From DATDOR01 sp035512695 (GTDB lineage Bacteria; Chloroflexota; Anaerolineae; Anaerolineales; JABWBV01): 17,731 bases of DNA. The notes under the pieces were generated by a model, which did not search any database, was not told where the DNA came from, and saw nothing but the letters and a program-made list of their open reading frames with translations. Position numbers and translations under genes: made by a program. The stretch is from contig DATKDL010000195.1 in NCBI GenBank assembly GCA_035512695.1, positions 1 through 17,731 of the forward strand. Direction: 5' to 3'. Shown here piece by piece: positions 1-7,929 of this stretch (positions are counted from its first letter, which is position 1; every line of letters begins with the position of its first letter).

Positions 1-71
1 CCGGCCAGCCGCCGCCGCCGCTCGGCGGGGTTGATGTTCGGGATGTAGACTGCGTCGGTAAATTCCTTCAT
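1..71 (-). CDS. N-terminus of an unidentified protein, cut by the window edge
   Basis: Only the first 23 codons are inside the window. Reading leftwards from the ATG at 71, the frame is open to the edge and begins MKEFTDAVYIPNINPAERR, followed by more arginines. The charged, Arg-rich start could precede a membrane segment outside the window, but that is a guess. I do not recognise the family. It is divergent from the DinB-like gene, with 47 bases between the two ATGs. A possible -10 (TACGAT, 79-84 on this strand) lies 7 bases before the ATG, so the mRNA could be leaderless. No Shine-Dalgarno is visible. Confidence 0.5.
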   Translation of the reverse strand, partial: MKEFTDAVYIPNINPAERRRRLA

Positions 72-100
72 GCGGTCAATCGTAACCGATCCGCCGTGTG

Positions 101-106
101 TATAAT
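101..106 (+). promoter_or_regulatory. -10 box directly upstream of the DinB-like gene
   Basis: A perfect TATAAT lies 12 bases before the ATG at 119. The expected transcription start (about 113) leaves a leader of about 6 bases, too short for a Shine-Dalgarno. No good -35 hexamer is seen around 78-83. The GTG at 98 lies upstream of this box, so it cannot be in a transcript made from here. This favours the ATG at 119 as the start. Confidence 0.5.
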
Positions 107-118
107 AGCGGTCAGACC

Positions 119-628
119 ATGATCCACCCGCTCGTTCGCCAGCTGCATTTCACCCGGAGCGAATTCATCCGCGGCCTGGAAGGCGTCACGGACGAAGAAG
201 CCCGCCGGCGCTTCGCCCCGATGAATTGCCTCAGCTGGAACCTCGGCCACCTGACCTGGCAGGAGCAGCGCTACTGCGTCACCTTCGCCCAGGGTCTGAC
301 GCCCCGGCCGGACCTGAACGAGCAGTTCGCTTACGGGGCTCCGGCGAGCACTCCTGTGCTGGCGGACATGCGGGCGGCCTGGGAGGAGGTAACGGAGGCT
401 GCCGGCGCCTGGCTCGAAGCGTTGACGACGGCCGACCTGCTCCGGAACTACACCACTCCGAACGGGTCCTGGTCGACGAGTTTCGGGAACCTGCTCCAGC
501 GGCTGATCTACCACTACTGGTATCACACCGGGGAGAACCTGGCGATCCGCCAGCTGCTCGGCCACACCGGGCTGCCGGAGTTCGTCGGGAATATCGACGG
601 CGAGGCTTCGTATTCGCCGGACGGGTGA
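119..628 (+). CDS. DinB-like (DinB_2 superfamily) protein
   Basis: The 169-residue protein has the four-helix DinB/YfiT pattern. There is an early helix with GHLTWQEQRYC (His44) and a late helix with YHYWYHTGENLAI (His132, His136). These three histidines are the usual metal ligands of the superfamily. Members act as metal-dependent hydrolases or thiol transferases (for example with bacillithiol or mycothiol), often in stress responses, but the substrate here cannot be read from sequence. The length is normal for the family. I chose ATG 119 over GTG 98 because TATAAT occupies 101-106, between the two starts. No gene follows in an operon: 210 bases separate it from the next start. Confidence 0.8.
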   Translation: MIHPLVRQLHFTRSEFIRGLEGVTDEEARRRFAPMNCLSWNLGHLTWQEQRYCVTFAQGLTPRPDLNEQFAYGAPASTPVLADMRAAWEEVTEAAGAWLEALTTADLLRNYTTPNGSWSTSFGNLLQRLIYHYWYHTGENLAIRQLLGHTGLPEFVGNIDGEASYSPDG

Positions 629-838
629 TCTCCAATCAAGTGGTCTTCCATACGGGTGCAAAGAAAAAAGCCGAACCGATCCGGATGGCCGTTGACGACC
701 CCGACGGCCTGCTGAGGTGGGTTGCGCCGGATCGCTGCATGGCCACATTTACCGGCATGCCGGATGTCCGGGAGAGGGGGCCGGCGCTGTCGGGTATCGT
801 GCCGGATCGAGGTGCCCAACTATGCCGGAGGTAGGAAC
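629..838. other. Intergenic stretch with no recognised gene
   Basis: These 210 bases hold no reading frame I can support. A 12-bp perfect palindrome, CCGGCATGCCGG, is at 752-763. The only clear signal is the Shine-Dalgarno of the next gene (GGAGGTAGGA, about 827-836). No convincing promoter hexamers were found. Confidence 0.4.
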
Positions 839-1129
839 ATGTACGGCCTGATCGGGAAAATGATCGCAGCCGCCGGGAAGCGCGACGAGCTGATCGCGAT
901 CCTGCTCGACGGCGTCTCGGGGATGCCGGGCTGCCTGAACTACGTCGTCGCGCGGGACAGCGCCGACCCGGATGGGATCTGGATCACCGAGGTCTGGGAA
1001 AGCCGGGAGGCGCACCAGGCATCCCTGTCGCTCCCATCCGTCCAGGCGGCCATCTCGAAGGGCCGCCCACTGATCGCCGGGTTCGGCGAACGGTTCGAGA
1101 CAGAGCCCGCCGGCGGCCAGGGGCTCTGA
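839..1129 (+). CDS. Antibiotic biosynthesis monooxygenase (ABM) domain protein
   Basis: This 96-residue single-domain protein opens with MYGLIGKMIAAAGKRDELI and contains the typical ABM run around PGCLNYVVARDSADPDGIW and TEVWESREAHQASL. The family has a dimeric ferredoxin-like fold. It includes YgiN- and LsrG-type quinol monooxygenases or isomerases and many members of unknown substrate. Start choice is firm: ATG 839 is preceded by a strong GGAGGTAGGA Shine-Dalgarno with ideal spacing. It is cytosolic, with no signal peptide. It lies 46 bases upstream of the DUF1801 gene, which seems to have its own promoter. Confidence 0.85.
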   Translation: MYGLIGKMIAAAGKRDELIAILLDGVSGMPGCLNYVVARDSADPDGIWITEVWESREAHQASLSLPSVQAAISKGRPLIAGFGERFETEPAGGQGL

Positions 1130-1155
1130 GGACGACCGCCCGGGCGATCACATCG

Positions 1156-1163
1156 TACATAAT
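1156..1163 (+). promoter_or_regulatory. Probable -10 region of the DUF1801 gene
   Basis: TACATAAT lies 12 bases before the ATG at 1176, and can be read as a -10 in two registers (TACATA or CATAAT). A GAGAGG at 1165-1170 could act as a Shine-Dalgarno if transcription starts far enough upstream. From this -10 it would fall at the very 5' end of the mRNA. No clear -35 is seen. Confidence 0.35.
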
Positions 1164-1175
1164 CGAGAGGACAGA

Positions 1176-1562
1176 ATGGCAGAAAGCACGGCCAAACCCA
1201 AAGACATCGACGAATATATCGCCGGTTTCCTCCCGGAGGTCCAGGAGCGGCTGCAAAAAATCAGGGAGACGATTCGGTCAGCCGCGCCGGAATCGGAAGA
1301 GACGATCAAGTATGGGATGCCCACCTACGTGCTGGAAGGGAACCTGATCTATTTCGCCGTTTACAAGAAACACATCGGTGTTTACCCGGTCCCTGAGGGA
1401 GATGCGGCCTTCCAGGCGGACCTCGAGCCTTACCGCTCCATGAAGAGCACGGCCCGGTTCCCGCACGACCGGCCGGTCCCTTATGAGCTGATCGGCCGGT
1501 TCGTGGAGTTCAGGATCGATGAGCACCTGGCGCGAGCAGCGGCAAAGGGAAAATCGGGCTGA
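1176..1562 (+). CDS. DUF1801 (YdhG-like) protein
   Basis: The 128-residue protein has the DUF1801 signature. An N-terminal helix pair (IDEYIAGFLPEVQERLQKIR) is followed by EETIKYGMPTYVLEGNLIYFAVYKKHIGVYP and a C-terminal segment around PYELIGRFVEFRIDEH. DUF1801 has a small alpha/beta fold. Some Bacillus members (the Fra/YdhG type) have been described as iron chaperones, but most have no proven role. The protein is cytosolic. The gene ends 20 bases before the ABC ATPase start and may be co-transcribed with it, since no separate promoter is visible in that gap. Confidence 0.85.
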   Translation: MAESTAKPKDIDEYIAGFLPEVQERLQKIRETIRSAAPESEETIKYGMPTYVLEGNLIYFAVYKKHIGVYPVPEGDAAFQADLEPYRSMKSTARFPHDRPVPYELIGRFVEFRIDEHLARAAAKGKSG

Positions 1563-1582
1563 CCGTTCCTGCGGACCCTCCG

Positions 1583-3133
1583 ATGTCGCTGCCGGCAGCC
1601 CAGCCCGACGTTTTCACCCGTGAAGGGCCAATCCTCGTTGAGGTTCGCGGTCTTGCGAAATCCTATCCGACCCCCTCCGGCGATTTCTTCGCCCTGAAGG
1701 ATATTGACGTGCAGATAGGCCGGGGGGAATTCGTGGCCGTGATCGGAAAATCCGGGTCCGGCAAAACGACCTTCATCAACATGCTGGCCGGGATCGACCG
1801 GCCGACCCGGGGGGAGATCCACGTCAACGGAGCCGCCCTGCACACCCTGACGGAATCCGGACTGGCCGCCTGGCGGGGGGTGAACCTCGGCATCGTCTTC
1901 CAGTTTTTCCAGCTGCTCCCGACTCTGACGGTGATCGAAAACATCATCCTGCCGATGGAGCTCAATCGGCGCTATTCTAAAAACGAGCGTCGTGCCAAGG
2001 CGCTGGAACTGCTGGACCTGGTCGAAATGGCTTCCCAGGCCGACAAGCTGCCGTCCGAGGTCTCCGGTGGACAACAGCAGCGGGCCGCCATCGCCCGAGC
2101 GCTGGCCAACGACCCGCCGTTGATCATCGCCGACGAGCCCACCGGGAACCTGGATTCCAGGACGGCCGAGAAGATTATCCGCCTTTTCGAACGGCTGGTC
2201 GCCGGCGGCAAAACGATCCTGATGGTCACCCACGACAACGACCTGGCCCGGCGGGTCGACCGCACGATCCTGATCGCCGACGGGGAGGTCGTGAACGAGT
2301 ACCTCGTGCGAGCGCTCTCCACCCTCGACGCAGATAAACTCCTCAACCTCAAGATGAATTTCAAACCAAAAGAATACGCTCCCGGGACGACGATCGTTCG
2401 TCAGGGTGAGCTGAGCGGCACTTTTTATATCGTCACCGAAGGGCAGCTGAACGTTTACATCGACCAGCCCGGCGGAGAGCGGCTGCTCGTTAACCGGCTG
2501 AAACCGGGCAGCTATTTCGGAGAAATGGCTGTCCTCCGGCGGGATGTGCGCAGCGCCACGGTCCAGGTGGACGCCGGTTCGAAGGCCTCCCTGATCGAGC
2601 TCGACGCCGGGAACTTCACCCGCGTGGTCAGGGACTCGCCGGAACTGCTCGGCGAACTCGAAGAGACTCTCGAGAAACGCACCATCGCGATGAACCTCCA
2701 GTCCCTCGCCGAGGTGGAACCCGAGGTGTTGAATGAGATTGCACGTGACCAGGCCATCCGGGAATTCCGGCCGGGTGAGACGATCATCCGCCAGGGGCAG
2801 ATCGGAAAGACCTTTTTCATCCTGATCGAGGGCGCCGTTGAAGTTTTCGTCGAACGACCGGATGGGCAGCACGTCCACCTGACCGACCTGGCACCCGGGC
2901 AGATGTTCGGCGAGCAGGCCCTGCTCGGACCCCGGCGCCGCAATGCGACGGTCCGCGCGACCGGTGACCGTCCTGCCCGGGTTGTCGAGCTTCCGGCTGA
3001 GGATCTCCGGCGGCTGATCGACCGGTCCCCGGTTTTTCGGAACCGGCTTCGGGATTCGGTAGATGCCCGCGCAAAAACCCAGGCGATGAGACGGCCGGAC
3101 CTGGAAGGGAGGGAAAATCCACCGGATGGGTAA
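1583..3133 (+). CDS. ABC transporter ATPase (MacB/LolD type) fused to two cyclic-nucleotide-binding domains
   Basis: The 516-residue protein begins with a complete ABC ATPase (about 18-240): Walker A GKSGSGKT (55-62), Q-loop Gln107, signature VSGGQQQR (160-167), Walker B LIIADEPT (180-187), D-loop NLDS and H-loop His217. These motifs are closest to the MacB/LolD/FtsE group. After about residue 255 come two cNMP-binding (cap-family effector) domains, about 262-362 and 395-490. Each has a phosphate-binding-cassette-like stretch: FGEMAVLRRDVRSATVQ (312-328) and FGEQALLGPRRRNATVR (442-458), both keeping the Arg before Ala-Thr. Ligand binding is therefore plausible in both. Ordinary family members end near residue 230-240. 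The gene overlaps the permease gene by 8 bases, which implies translational coupling. The start ATG lacks a clear Shine-Dalgarno. No MacA-like adaptor is nearby. Confidence 0.93.
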   Translation: MSLPAAQPDVFTREGPILVEVRGLAKSYPTPSGDFFALKDIDVQIGRGEFVAVIGKSGSGKTTFINMLAGIDRPTRGEIHVNGAALHTLTESGLAAWRGVNLGIVFQFFQLLPTLTVIENIILPMELNRRYSKNERRAKALELLDLVEMASQADKLPSEVSGGQQQRAAIARALANDPPLIIADEPTGNLDSRTAEKIIRLFERLVAGGKTILMVTHDNDLARRVDRTILIADGEVVNEYLVRALSTLDADKLLNLKMNFKPKEYAPGTTIVRQGELSGTFYIVTEGQLNVYIDQPGGERLLVNRLKPGSYFGEMAVLRRDVRSATVQVDAGSKASLIELDAGNFTRVVRDSPELLGELEETLEKRTIAMNLQSLAEVEPEVLNEIARDQAIREFRPGETIIRQGQIGKTFFILIEGAVEVFVERPDGQHVHLTDLAPGQMFGEQALLGPRRRNATVRATGDRPARVVELPAEDLRRLIDRSPVFRNRLRDSVDARAKTQAMRRPDLEGRENPPDG

Positions 3134-5507
3134 CCTCCGGCGGACGAAAATTTTCCGGGATCTCCGGCGCGATCGGGCACGCACCCTGCTGCTGGTGCTG
3201 GCGATCACTGTTGGCGTGGCCGCCTACGGGTTGATGATCTCCGGCAGCATCGTCCTGGAGGAGAACATCGCCGACGTTTACATGGCCACAAACCCGGCCC
3301 ACGCGGTGATCACGGTTTCACATCTGGACGAAGAGGCCTTGGAGGGCGTCCGAAAGCTGTCAGGGGTCGCGGATATCGTGCTGCGGCGGTTGATCCGGAC
3401 GTGGATGGAGGTGGCTCCGGGCGATCGGACCCGGCTTTTCATATATGTTTATCCGGAGCTGGAGAATCTTTCCCTGCAGAAAATCACCCTGGAGCACGAT
3501 GCGGCGTTTCCCCACTCGCCGGACGAGCTCCTCCTGGAGCGATCCATCGCCGATATCGCCGATATCGAAATCGGGGAGGAGATCCGGGTCCTGGATGCCG
3601 GTGGAGATGAGGTCACTCTTCGGGTGAGTGGTTTCGTCAACGACCTTTCCCAGCTGCCGACAAACATGAGCCTGGTTGCTGGAGGCTACGCGACGCTCGC
3701 TGTTGCCGAGGTTTTAGGGGAGCCGCAGGAGTACAATCAACTTCTGATCAGACTGAAACCATCGATCGACACCCAGGGGGAGATCAACCGCGCGGTGGAA
3801 GAGGTGACCGGTTTTCTGGAGACGCGCGGCTCCCGGATATTTTTCATCTCGATCCCGCAGCCCGGTCAGCCCATCCTGGGCGAGAACATGAGCTCTATTC
3901 TGGTGATCCTGCGCGCGATGGGCGTGCTCACGCTCCTGCTGAGCGGTTTTTTGGTCATCAACGTCATGTCAGCCCACATCCTGCGCCAGGTGCCGCAGAT
4001 CGGGATCCTTAAATCGATCGGGGGACGGACGTCCCAGATCAGCAGCATGTACTTCCAACAGGTTTTCCTGGTCGGGCTGATCGCCTTTTTGTTCGCCGTC
4101 CCGCTGGGGCTGGCTGGGTCCTACCTGCTGGTGGACGGCGTAGCGGACGGGTTGAACTTCAACGTCAAGCGCTTCTTTTTGCCGGTTGAGTCCCTCTGGC
4201 TCCAGGTACTCTCTGCTGTCCTGATACCGCTGATCTCGGCGTCCGTCCCCATCTTCCTCGGCAGCCGGACAACGATCCGGGAGGCGCTGATCGGCCGGGT
4301 CGGGTCTGTCGATGTCAGGCCCGGTATCCTGACCAGGCTGCTGGATATGAACCGGACTCTTCCACAAGTATTCCGGATGTCTTTCCTCAATATCTTCCGC
4401 CGTCGGGGTCGATTGGTCCTTACGCTAATGGCCTTGAGCCTGGCAGGAGCGATGTTCATCGCCATACTCGGGCTGCGGATATCGCTTGATGATACGGTCC
4501 GGGAAGGAGAACAGACCCAAAACTACGATGTCGCGCTGGATTTTGCCGCTCCTTATGATCTCGAAGCCGCCCGGACGCTGGCCTTATCGGTGGAAGGTGT
4601 TGAACAGGTTGAGGGCTGGGGGCTTGCGGCCGGGAGGTTTGAGGTAGCAGGCGTCCCGAGCGGCAGTTTCACACTTGTCGGGATCCCGGCGGATACCCGG
4701 ATGGTGCTGCCGGTCTTCGCCGCAGGCGGCTGGATCGATTCGGCTGAACCGGATGGTGTTGCACTGACACTCGAGGCCTGGGATTTGACGATGCGGGCAG
4801 AGATCGGTGAGTCGATCCGCGCTGAGATTGCCGGTGAAGCGCACGTTTTCAGGATCCGGGGGGTCGGCTGGCGCGCATTCCAATCGCTGGCTTTTATGCC
4901 TTACAGCAGCTTTGAAGAGCTGACCGGTCAGGATGGATTGGTGAACCGCCTGGTCGTCGTCACGAGCGCGCACGATCCCGCCGCGCAGCAGGCCGCGATG
5001 GATGATCTTGTGGATGTTTTCGAGTCCGCCGGCTACGCACTTTCCGACTATGTCACGACCACGCAGAGCAGGGGATCTGTCACCGAGCAGGTGAACCTGC
5101 TCTACGTCGTGCTCATGTCGATGGTGATGTTGATCGCCGTTGTCGGGGGATTGGGGTTGGGTATCACCGTGTCCTTGAACGTCATCGAACGGACCCGGGA
5201 GATCGGCATCCTGCGCTCCATCGGCGCTGCGGATGGCGTCGTGCGCGGTCTCGTCCTTCGGGAAAGCCTCCTGGTCGCGATCGCGAGCTGGGGGATCGGT
5301 GCGCTTGCATCGGTGCCGCTCGGTCTCTGGCTAGGGAAGGTCCTCGGTATGATCCTGAGCCAGAGGCCGCTGAACTATTTCTTCTCGGTGTGGGGGCTTT
5401 TACTGTGGTTCGGCCTGGTGATCCTGATCGCATACGCAGCCAGCCTGGCGCCCGCCCGGAAGGCCACGCGCGTGACGATCCGGGAAGCACTGGCTTATGA
5501 AGGGTGA
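3126..5507 (+). CDS. FtsX/MacB-type ABC transporter permease
   Basis: The 793-residue inner-membrane protein has a duplicated FtsX (ABC3) layout. TM1 is at about 19-42, then an extracytoplasmic domain (about 45-255), then TM2-4 at about 257-285, 308-337 and 355-378. The second half repeats this: TM5 at about 430-452, an extracytoplasmic domain (about 455-650), then TM6-8 at about 657-682, 715-740 and 753-775. Both halves carry the coupling-helix motif of the family: QIGILKSIGG (291-300) and EIGILRSIGA (692-701). This is the partner of the upstream ATPase: its ATG lies inside the last codons of that gene (ATGGGTAA overlap). Such transporters export lipoproteins, peptides or lipids, or drive envelope processes; the substrate is unknown. 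A strong terminator starts two bases after the stop. Confidence 0.93.
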   Translation: MGNLRRTKIFRDLRRDRARTLLLVLAITVGVAAYGLMISGSIVLEENIADVYMATNPAHAVITVSHLDEEALEGVRKLSGVADIVLRRLIRTWMEVAPGDRTRLFIYVYPELENLSLQKITLEHDAAFPHSPDELLLERSIADIADIEIGEEIRVLDAGGDEVTLRVSGFVNDLSQLPTNMSLVAGGYATLAVAEVLGEPQEYNQLLIRLKPSIDTQGEINRAVEEVTGFLETRGSRIFFISIPQPGQPILGENMSSILVILRAMGVLTLLLSGFLVINVMSAHILRQVPQIGILKSIGGRTSQISSMYFQQVFLVGLIAFLFAVPLGLAGSYLLVDGVADGLNFNVKRFFLPVESLWLQVLSAVLIPLISASVPIFLGSRTTIREALIGRVGSVDVRPGILTRLLDMNRTLPQVFRMSFLNIFRRRGRLVLTLMALSLAGAMFIAILGLRISLDDTVREGEQTQNYDVALDFAAPYDLEAARTLALSVEGVEQVEGWGLAAGRFEVAGVPSGSFTLVGIPADTRMVLPVFAAGGWIDSAEPDGVALTLEAWDLTMRAEIGESIRAEIAGEAHVFRIRGVGWRAFQSLAFMPYSSFEELTGQDGLVNRLVVVTSAHDPAAQQAAMDDLVDVFESAGYALSDYVTTTQSRGSVTEQVNLLYVVLMSMVMLIAVVGGLGLGITVSLNVIERTREIGILRSIGAADGVVRGLVLRESLLVAIASWGIGALASVPLGLWLGKVLGMILSQRPLNYFFSVWGLLLWFGLVILIAYAASLAPARKATRVTIREALAYEG

Positions 5508-5509
5508 GG

Positions 5510-5560
5510 GCGCAAAAGCAAGACGGGGCCGGTGAAACCGGCCCCGTCTTGCTTTTGCGC
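5510..5560. terminator. Perfect 24-bp-stem terminator, probably bidirectional
   Basis: The arms 5510-5533 and 5537-5560 are exact reverse complements around a GAA triloop. The GC-rich core is flanked by an A-run on the left arm and a T-run on the right arm (GCTTTTGCGC). The same hairpin therefore gives a U-tract-bearing terminator read either way. It begins two bases after the permease stop and insulates the ABC operon from the DUF1295 gene. Confidence 0.9.
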
Positions 5561-5603
5561 TAAATCAATCCCGGAATTTTCGGATAAGCCCTATGGTTGA
5601 TAG

Positions 5604-5609
5604 TACACT
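5604..5609 (+). promoter_or_regulatory. -10 box directly upstream of the DUF1295 gene
   Basis: TACACT ends 6 bases before the ATG at 5616, so transcription would start at or next to the A of the start codon. An alternative register is TAGTAC (5601-5606), preceded by TGA as in an extended -10. No Shine-Dalgarno is present between this box and the ATG, which fits a leaderless message. Confidence 0.4.
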
Positions 5610-5615
5610 AAATCC

Positions 5616-6497
5616 ATGAACAAAAACGAAACGCTGTCGCTGGCCGCGCTTCCGATCGTCGTCCTGTTCGGCGCCGGGCTGGCGTGGGCGGGGAGCCGCG
5701 GCGGCGTCGCCGTGAACGGGATCCCGGTCTTTGCGCTGTGCGTGGCGCTGGCCTTTGCCGTGCAGTGGATCGCCTTCATCCCGGCGGCGGCGCTCAAAAC
5801 CGAAAAATTCTACGACCTGACCGGGAGCCTGACGTACCTGGCCGTGACCTTCACCGGGCTGGCTTTGAGCCGCCCGGTCGATGCGCGCGGGCTGCTGCTG
5901 GCCGCGCTGGTCGCCACCTGGGCGCTGCGGCTGGGGGTCTTCCTGTTCGGCCGCATCCGGGCGGCGGGGGAGGACCGGCGCTTCCGGGAGATCAAGACCT
6001 CCCGGCCGCGCTTTCTGCTGGCCTGGACCCTGCAGGGGCTTTGGATCGCCTTCACCCTGGCCGCGGCGCTCGCAGCGATCACGGCCGGGACCCGGGCCGA
6101 GCTGGGCGGGTTTGCATTGGCCGGGACCCTGGCCTGGGCGCTGGGGTTCGGGATCGAGGTCGCCGCCGACGGGCAGAAGCGCCGGTTCGGCGCCGATCCG
6201 GCCAACGCCGGAAAGTTCATCCGGACCGGCCTGTGGGCCTGGTCGCGGCATCCGAACTACTTCGGTGAGATCGTCCTGTGGGCCGGGGTGGCGCTGATCG
6301 CTTACCCGGTCCTGCAGGGCTGGGGCCGGCTGACCCTGCTCTCCCCCGTGTTCGTCTGGCTGCTGCTGACCCGGGTCAGCGGCGTGCCGATCCTGGAAGC
6401 CCGGGCCGACGAGAAATGGGGCGGGGAGGCGGACTATGAGGCTTACAAGGCCCAGACCCCGGTCCTGGTCCCCAGGCCGCCGGCTAAAAATCAATAA
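5616..6497 (+). CDS. DUF1295 integral membrane protein (steroid 5-alpha-reductase-like)
   Basis: This 293-residue hydrophobic protein has about seven membrane segments. DUF1295 hallmarks appear in order: KFYDLTGSLTYLAVT (64-78), EDRRFREIK (119-127), the strongly conserved WAWSRHPNYFGEIVLW (208-222 region), then TRVSGVPILEARADEKWG (252-269) and DYEAYKAQTPVLVP. The C-terminal half resembles 3-oxo-5-alpha-steroid 4-dehydrogenases and isoprenylcysteine methyltransferases, which bind a nucleotide cofactor at the RHPNY/GEI region. The substrate in bacteria is unknown, though a lipid or isoprenoid is likely. Its own promoter is implied by the terminator upstream and a -10 immediately before the ATG. 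Confidence 0.9.
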   Translation: MNKNETLSLAALPIVVLFGAGLAWAGSRGGVAVNGIPVFALCVALAFAVQWIAFIPAAALKTEKFYDLTGSLTYLAVTFTGLALSRPVDARGLLLAALVATWALRLGVFLFGRIRAAGEDRRFREIKTSRPRFLLAWTLQGLWIAFTLAAALAAITAGTRAELGGFALAGTLAWALGFGIEVAADGQKRRFGADPANAGKFIRTGLWAWSRHPNYFGEIVLWAGVALIAYPVLQGWGRLTLLSPVFVWLLLTRVSGVPILEARADEKWGGEADYEAYKAQTPVLVPRPPAKNQ

Positions 6498-6516
6498 TAG
6501 CTTGGGCGCGGTCAGA

Positions 6517-6530
6517 GGCGGCCAACCGCC
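6517..6530 (+). terminator. Small hairpin after the DUF1295 gene
   Basis: GGCGG-CCAA-CCGCC forms a 5-bp stem with a tetraloop 20 bases after the stop codon. It has no downstream T-run, so it is at best a weak or factor-assisted terminator. Confidence 0.25.
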
Positions 6531-6555
6531 GGCTCTCTGGCCGTTCCTCACCTCG

Positions 6556-6564
6556 TGCTAGAAT
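6556..6564 (+). promoter_or_regulatory. Extended -10 promoter of the DUF2254 gene
   Basis: TGCTAGAAT matches the extended -10 form TGnTAnAAT. It ends 10 bases before the ATG at 6575, so the leader is about 4 bases and cannot hold a Shine-Dalgarno. No -35 match is seen, as is common for extended -10 promoters. Confidence 0.5.
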
Positions 6565-6574
6565 TCACTGTGTC

Positions 6575-7903
6575 ATGAATACAAATTTCCTCAAATCCTG
6601 GGAAGTCATCCGCTCCAGCTACTGGTTTATTCCGACCGTGCTGACCGGTGGGGCGATCGCCCTCTCCTTCTGGACGCTGAACCTGGACCGGGCTGTCCGG
6701 TCCGGACAGCTGCAGCTCCTGGACTGGGTCTACACCGGCGGTCCGGAAGGGGTCCGGACTCTGCTGTCCGTGCTGGCCGGATCGATGATCACGATGGCCA
6801 GCCTGAGCTATTCGATCACGATCGTGGCCCTGACGCTGGCCTCATCCCAGTTCGGCCCGCGCCTGCTGGCTAATTTCATGCGCGACACGGGCAACCAGGT
6901 CGTCCTGGGGACCTTTGTCGCCACGTTTATTTACTGCCTGCTCGTCTTGCGGACCGTGCGGAGCGTCGAGGAGAGCGTGTTCGTGCCGCACATCTCGGTC
7001 ACCGTGGCTTTTTTCCTGGGGGTCATCAGCCTGGGTCTGCTGATCTATTTCATCCACCACGCCTCCGCCTCGATCCACGTGGAGAACGTGGTCGCTTCCG
7101 TCGAGCGGGAGCTGAGCCGGGCCATCGAGCGCCTGTTTCCTGAGAAAAAGGGTGCGTACTTGTTCGAGTACACGCTCCGGCAGGAGGACGACGTTCCGGA
7201 GGCGTTCGGCGAAGAGGCCCGGCCCGTCGCCTCTCGTACGAGCGGTTACCTGCAGACCATCGACGACGATCGGCTGATGAAGCTGGCCGTGAAGGGCGAC
7301 CTCCTGCTCCGGCTCGAACACCGCCCGGGCGAGTTTATCGCGGCCGGCAAGACGCTGGTGCAGGCCTGGCCCGCAGATCGGCTGGAGGAGGAGATCGAAG
7401 AAAAGATCGCCAATGCTTTCCAGCTGGGCGCCCAGCGTCTGCGTCTTCAGGACGTCGAATTTGCGATCGATCAGCTGGTCGAGATCGCCCTGCGGGCGCT
7501 CTCGCCGGGGATCAACGACCCGTTCACCGCCATGGCCTGCATCGACCGGCTGGGCGCCGCGCTGGCGCGCCTGGCCGAGCGGCGCATCCCTTCCGCCTAC
7601 CGCTACGATGCGGAGGACAAGCTGCGCCTGATCACCGACCCGGTCACATTCGAGGGGATCGTCGAGGCCGCCTTTAACCAGATCCGGCAGCATGCCCGCG
7701 CGAACGCCGCGGTGACGATCCGCTTGCTGGAGACCCTGGCCGTGATCGGGGCAAGGACGCGGACGGAGTCGGAGCGGGAAGCCCTGCGGCGGCAGGCGAT
7801 CATGATCCAGCGGGGCAGCCGCGAGGCGCTGCCGGAGGAGTACGACCTGGAGGCGGTGGAAGAACGCTACCGGACGGTACAGACAGTCCTGGACGGGTCC
7901 TGA
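6575..7903 (+). CDS. DUF2254 membrane protein
   Basis: The 442-residue protein has four N-terminal membrane segments (about 17-34, 62-90, 108-128, 138-161) followed by a large cytoplasmic domain. Family hallmarks are the SLSYSITIVALTLASSQFGPR stretch between TM2 and TM3 (77-96), TSGYLQTID in the soluble part, the RPGEF turn, and LSPGINDPFTAMACIDRLG near the middle of the C-terminal half. DUF2254 proteins are widespread and have no established function. Length and motifs are complete. The start ATG follows an extended -10 almost directly. The small gene at 7930 lies 26 bases downstream and probably shares its transcript. Confidence 0.9.
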   Translation: MNTNFLKSWEVIRSSYWFIPTVLTGGAIALSFWTLNLDRAVRSGQLQLLDWVYTGGPEGVRTLLSVLAGSMITMASLSYSITIVALTLASSQFGPRLLANFMRDTGNQVVLGTFVATFIYCLLVLRTVRSVEESVFVPHISVTVAFFLGVISLGLLIYFIHHASASIHVENVVASVERELSRAIERLFPEKKGAYLFEYTLRQEDDVPEAFGEEARPVASRTSGYLQTIDDDRLMKLAVKGDLLLRLEHRPGEFIAAGKTLVQAWPADRLEEEIEEKIANAFQLGAQRLRLQDVEFAIDQLVEIALRALSPGINDPFTAMACIDRLGAALARLAERRIPSAYRYDAEDKLRLITDPVTFEGIVEAAFNQIRQHARANAAVTIRLLETLAVIGARTRTESEREALRRQAIMIQRGSREALPEEYDLEAVEERYRTVQTVLDGS

Positions 7904-7929
7904 TCGCCCCCCGAACAAGGAGAATCTGC

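Noticed and set aside
1481..3208. Long - strand open frame opposite the ABC ATPase
   Set aside because: It is the antisense shadow of a clear ABC-cNMP gene, with no recognisable domain and shadow-like Pro/Asp/Gln-rich composition.
5565..6551. Long - strand open frame opposite the DUF1295 gene
   Set aside because: Its Gly/Pro/Arg/Gln-rich repetitive composition is typical of GC-rich antisense frames; the + strand has complete DUF1295 motifs.
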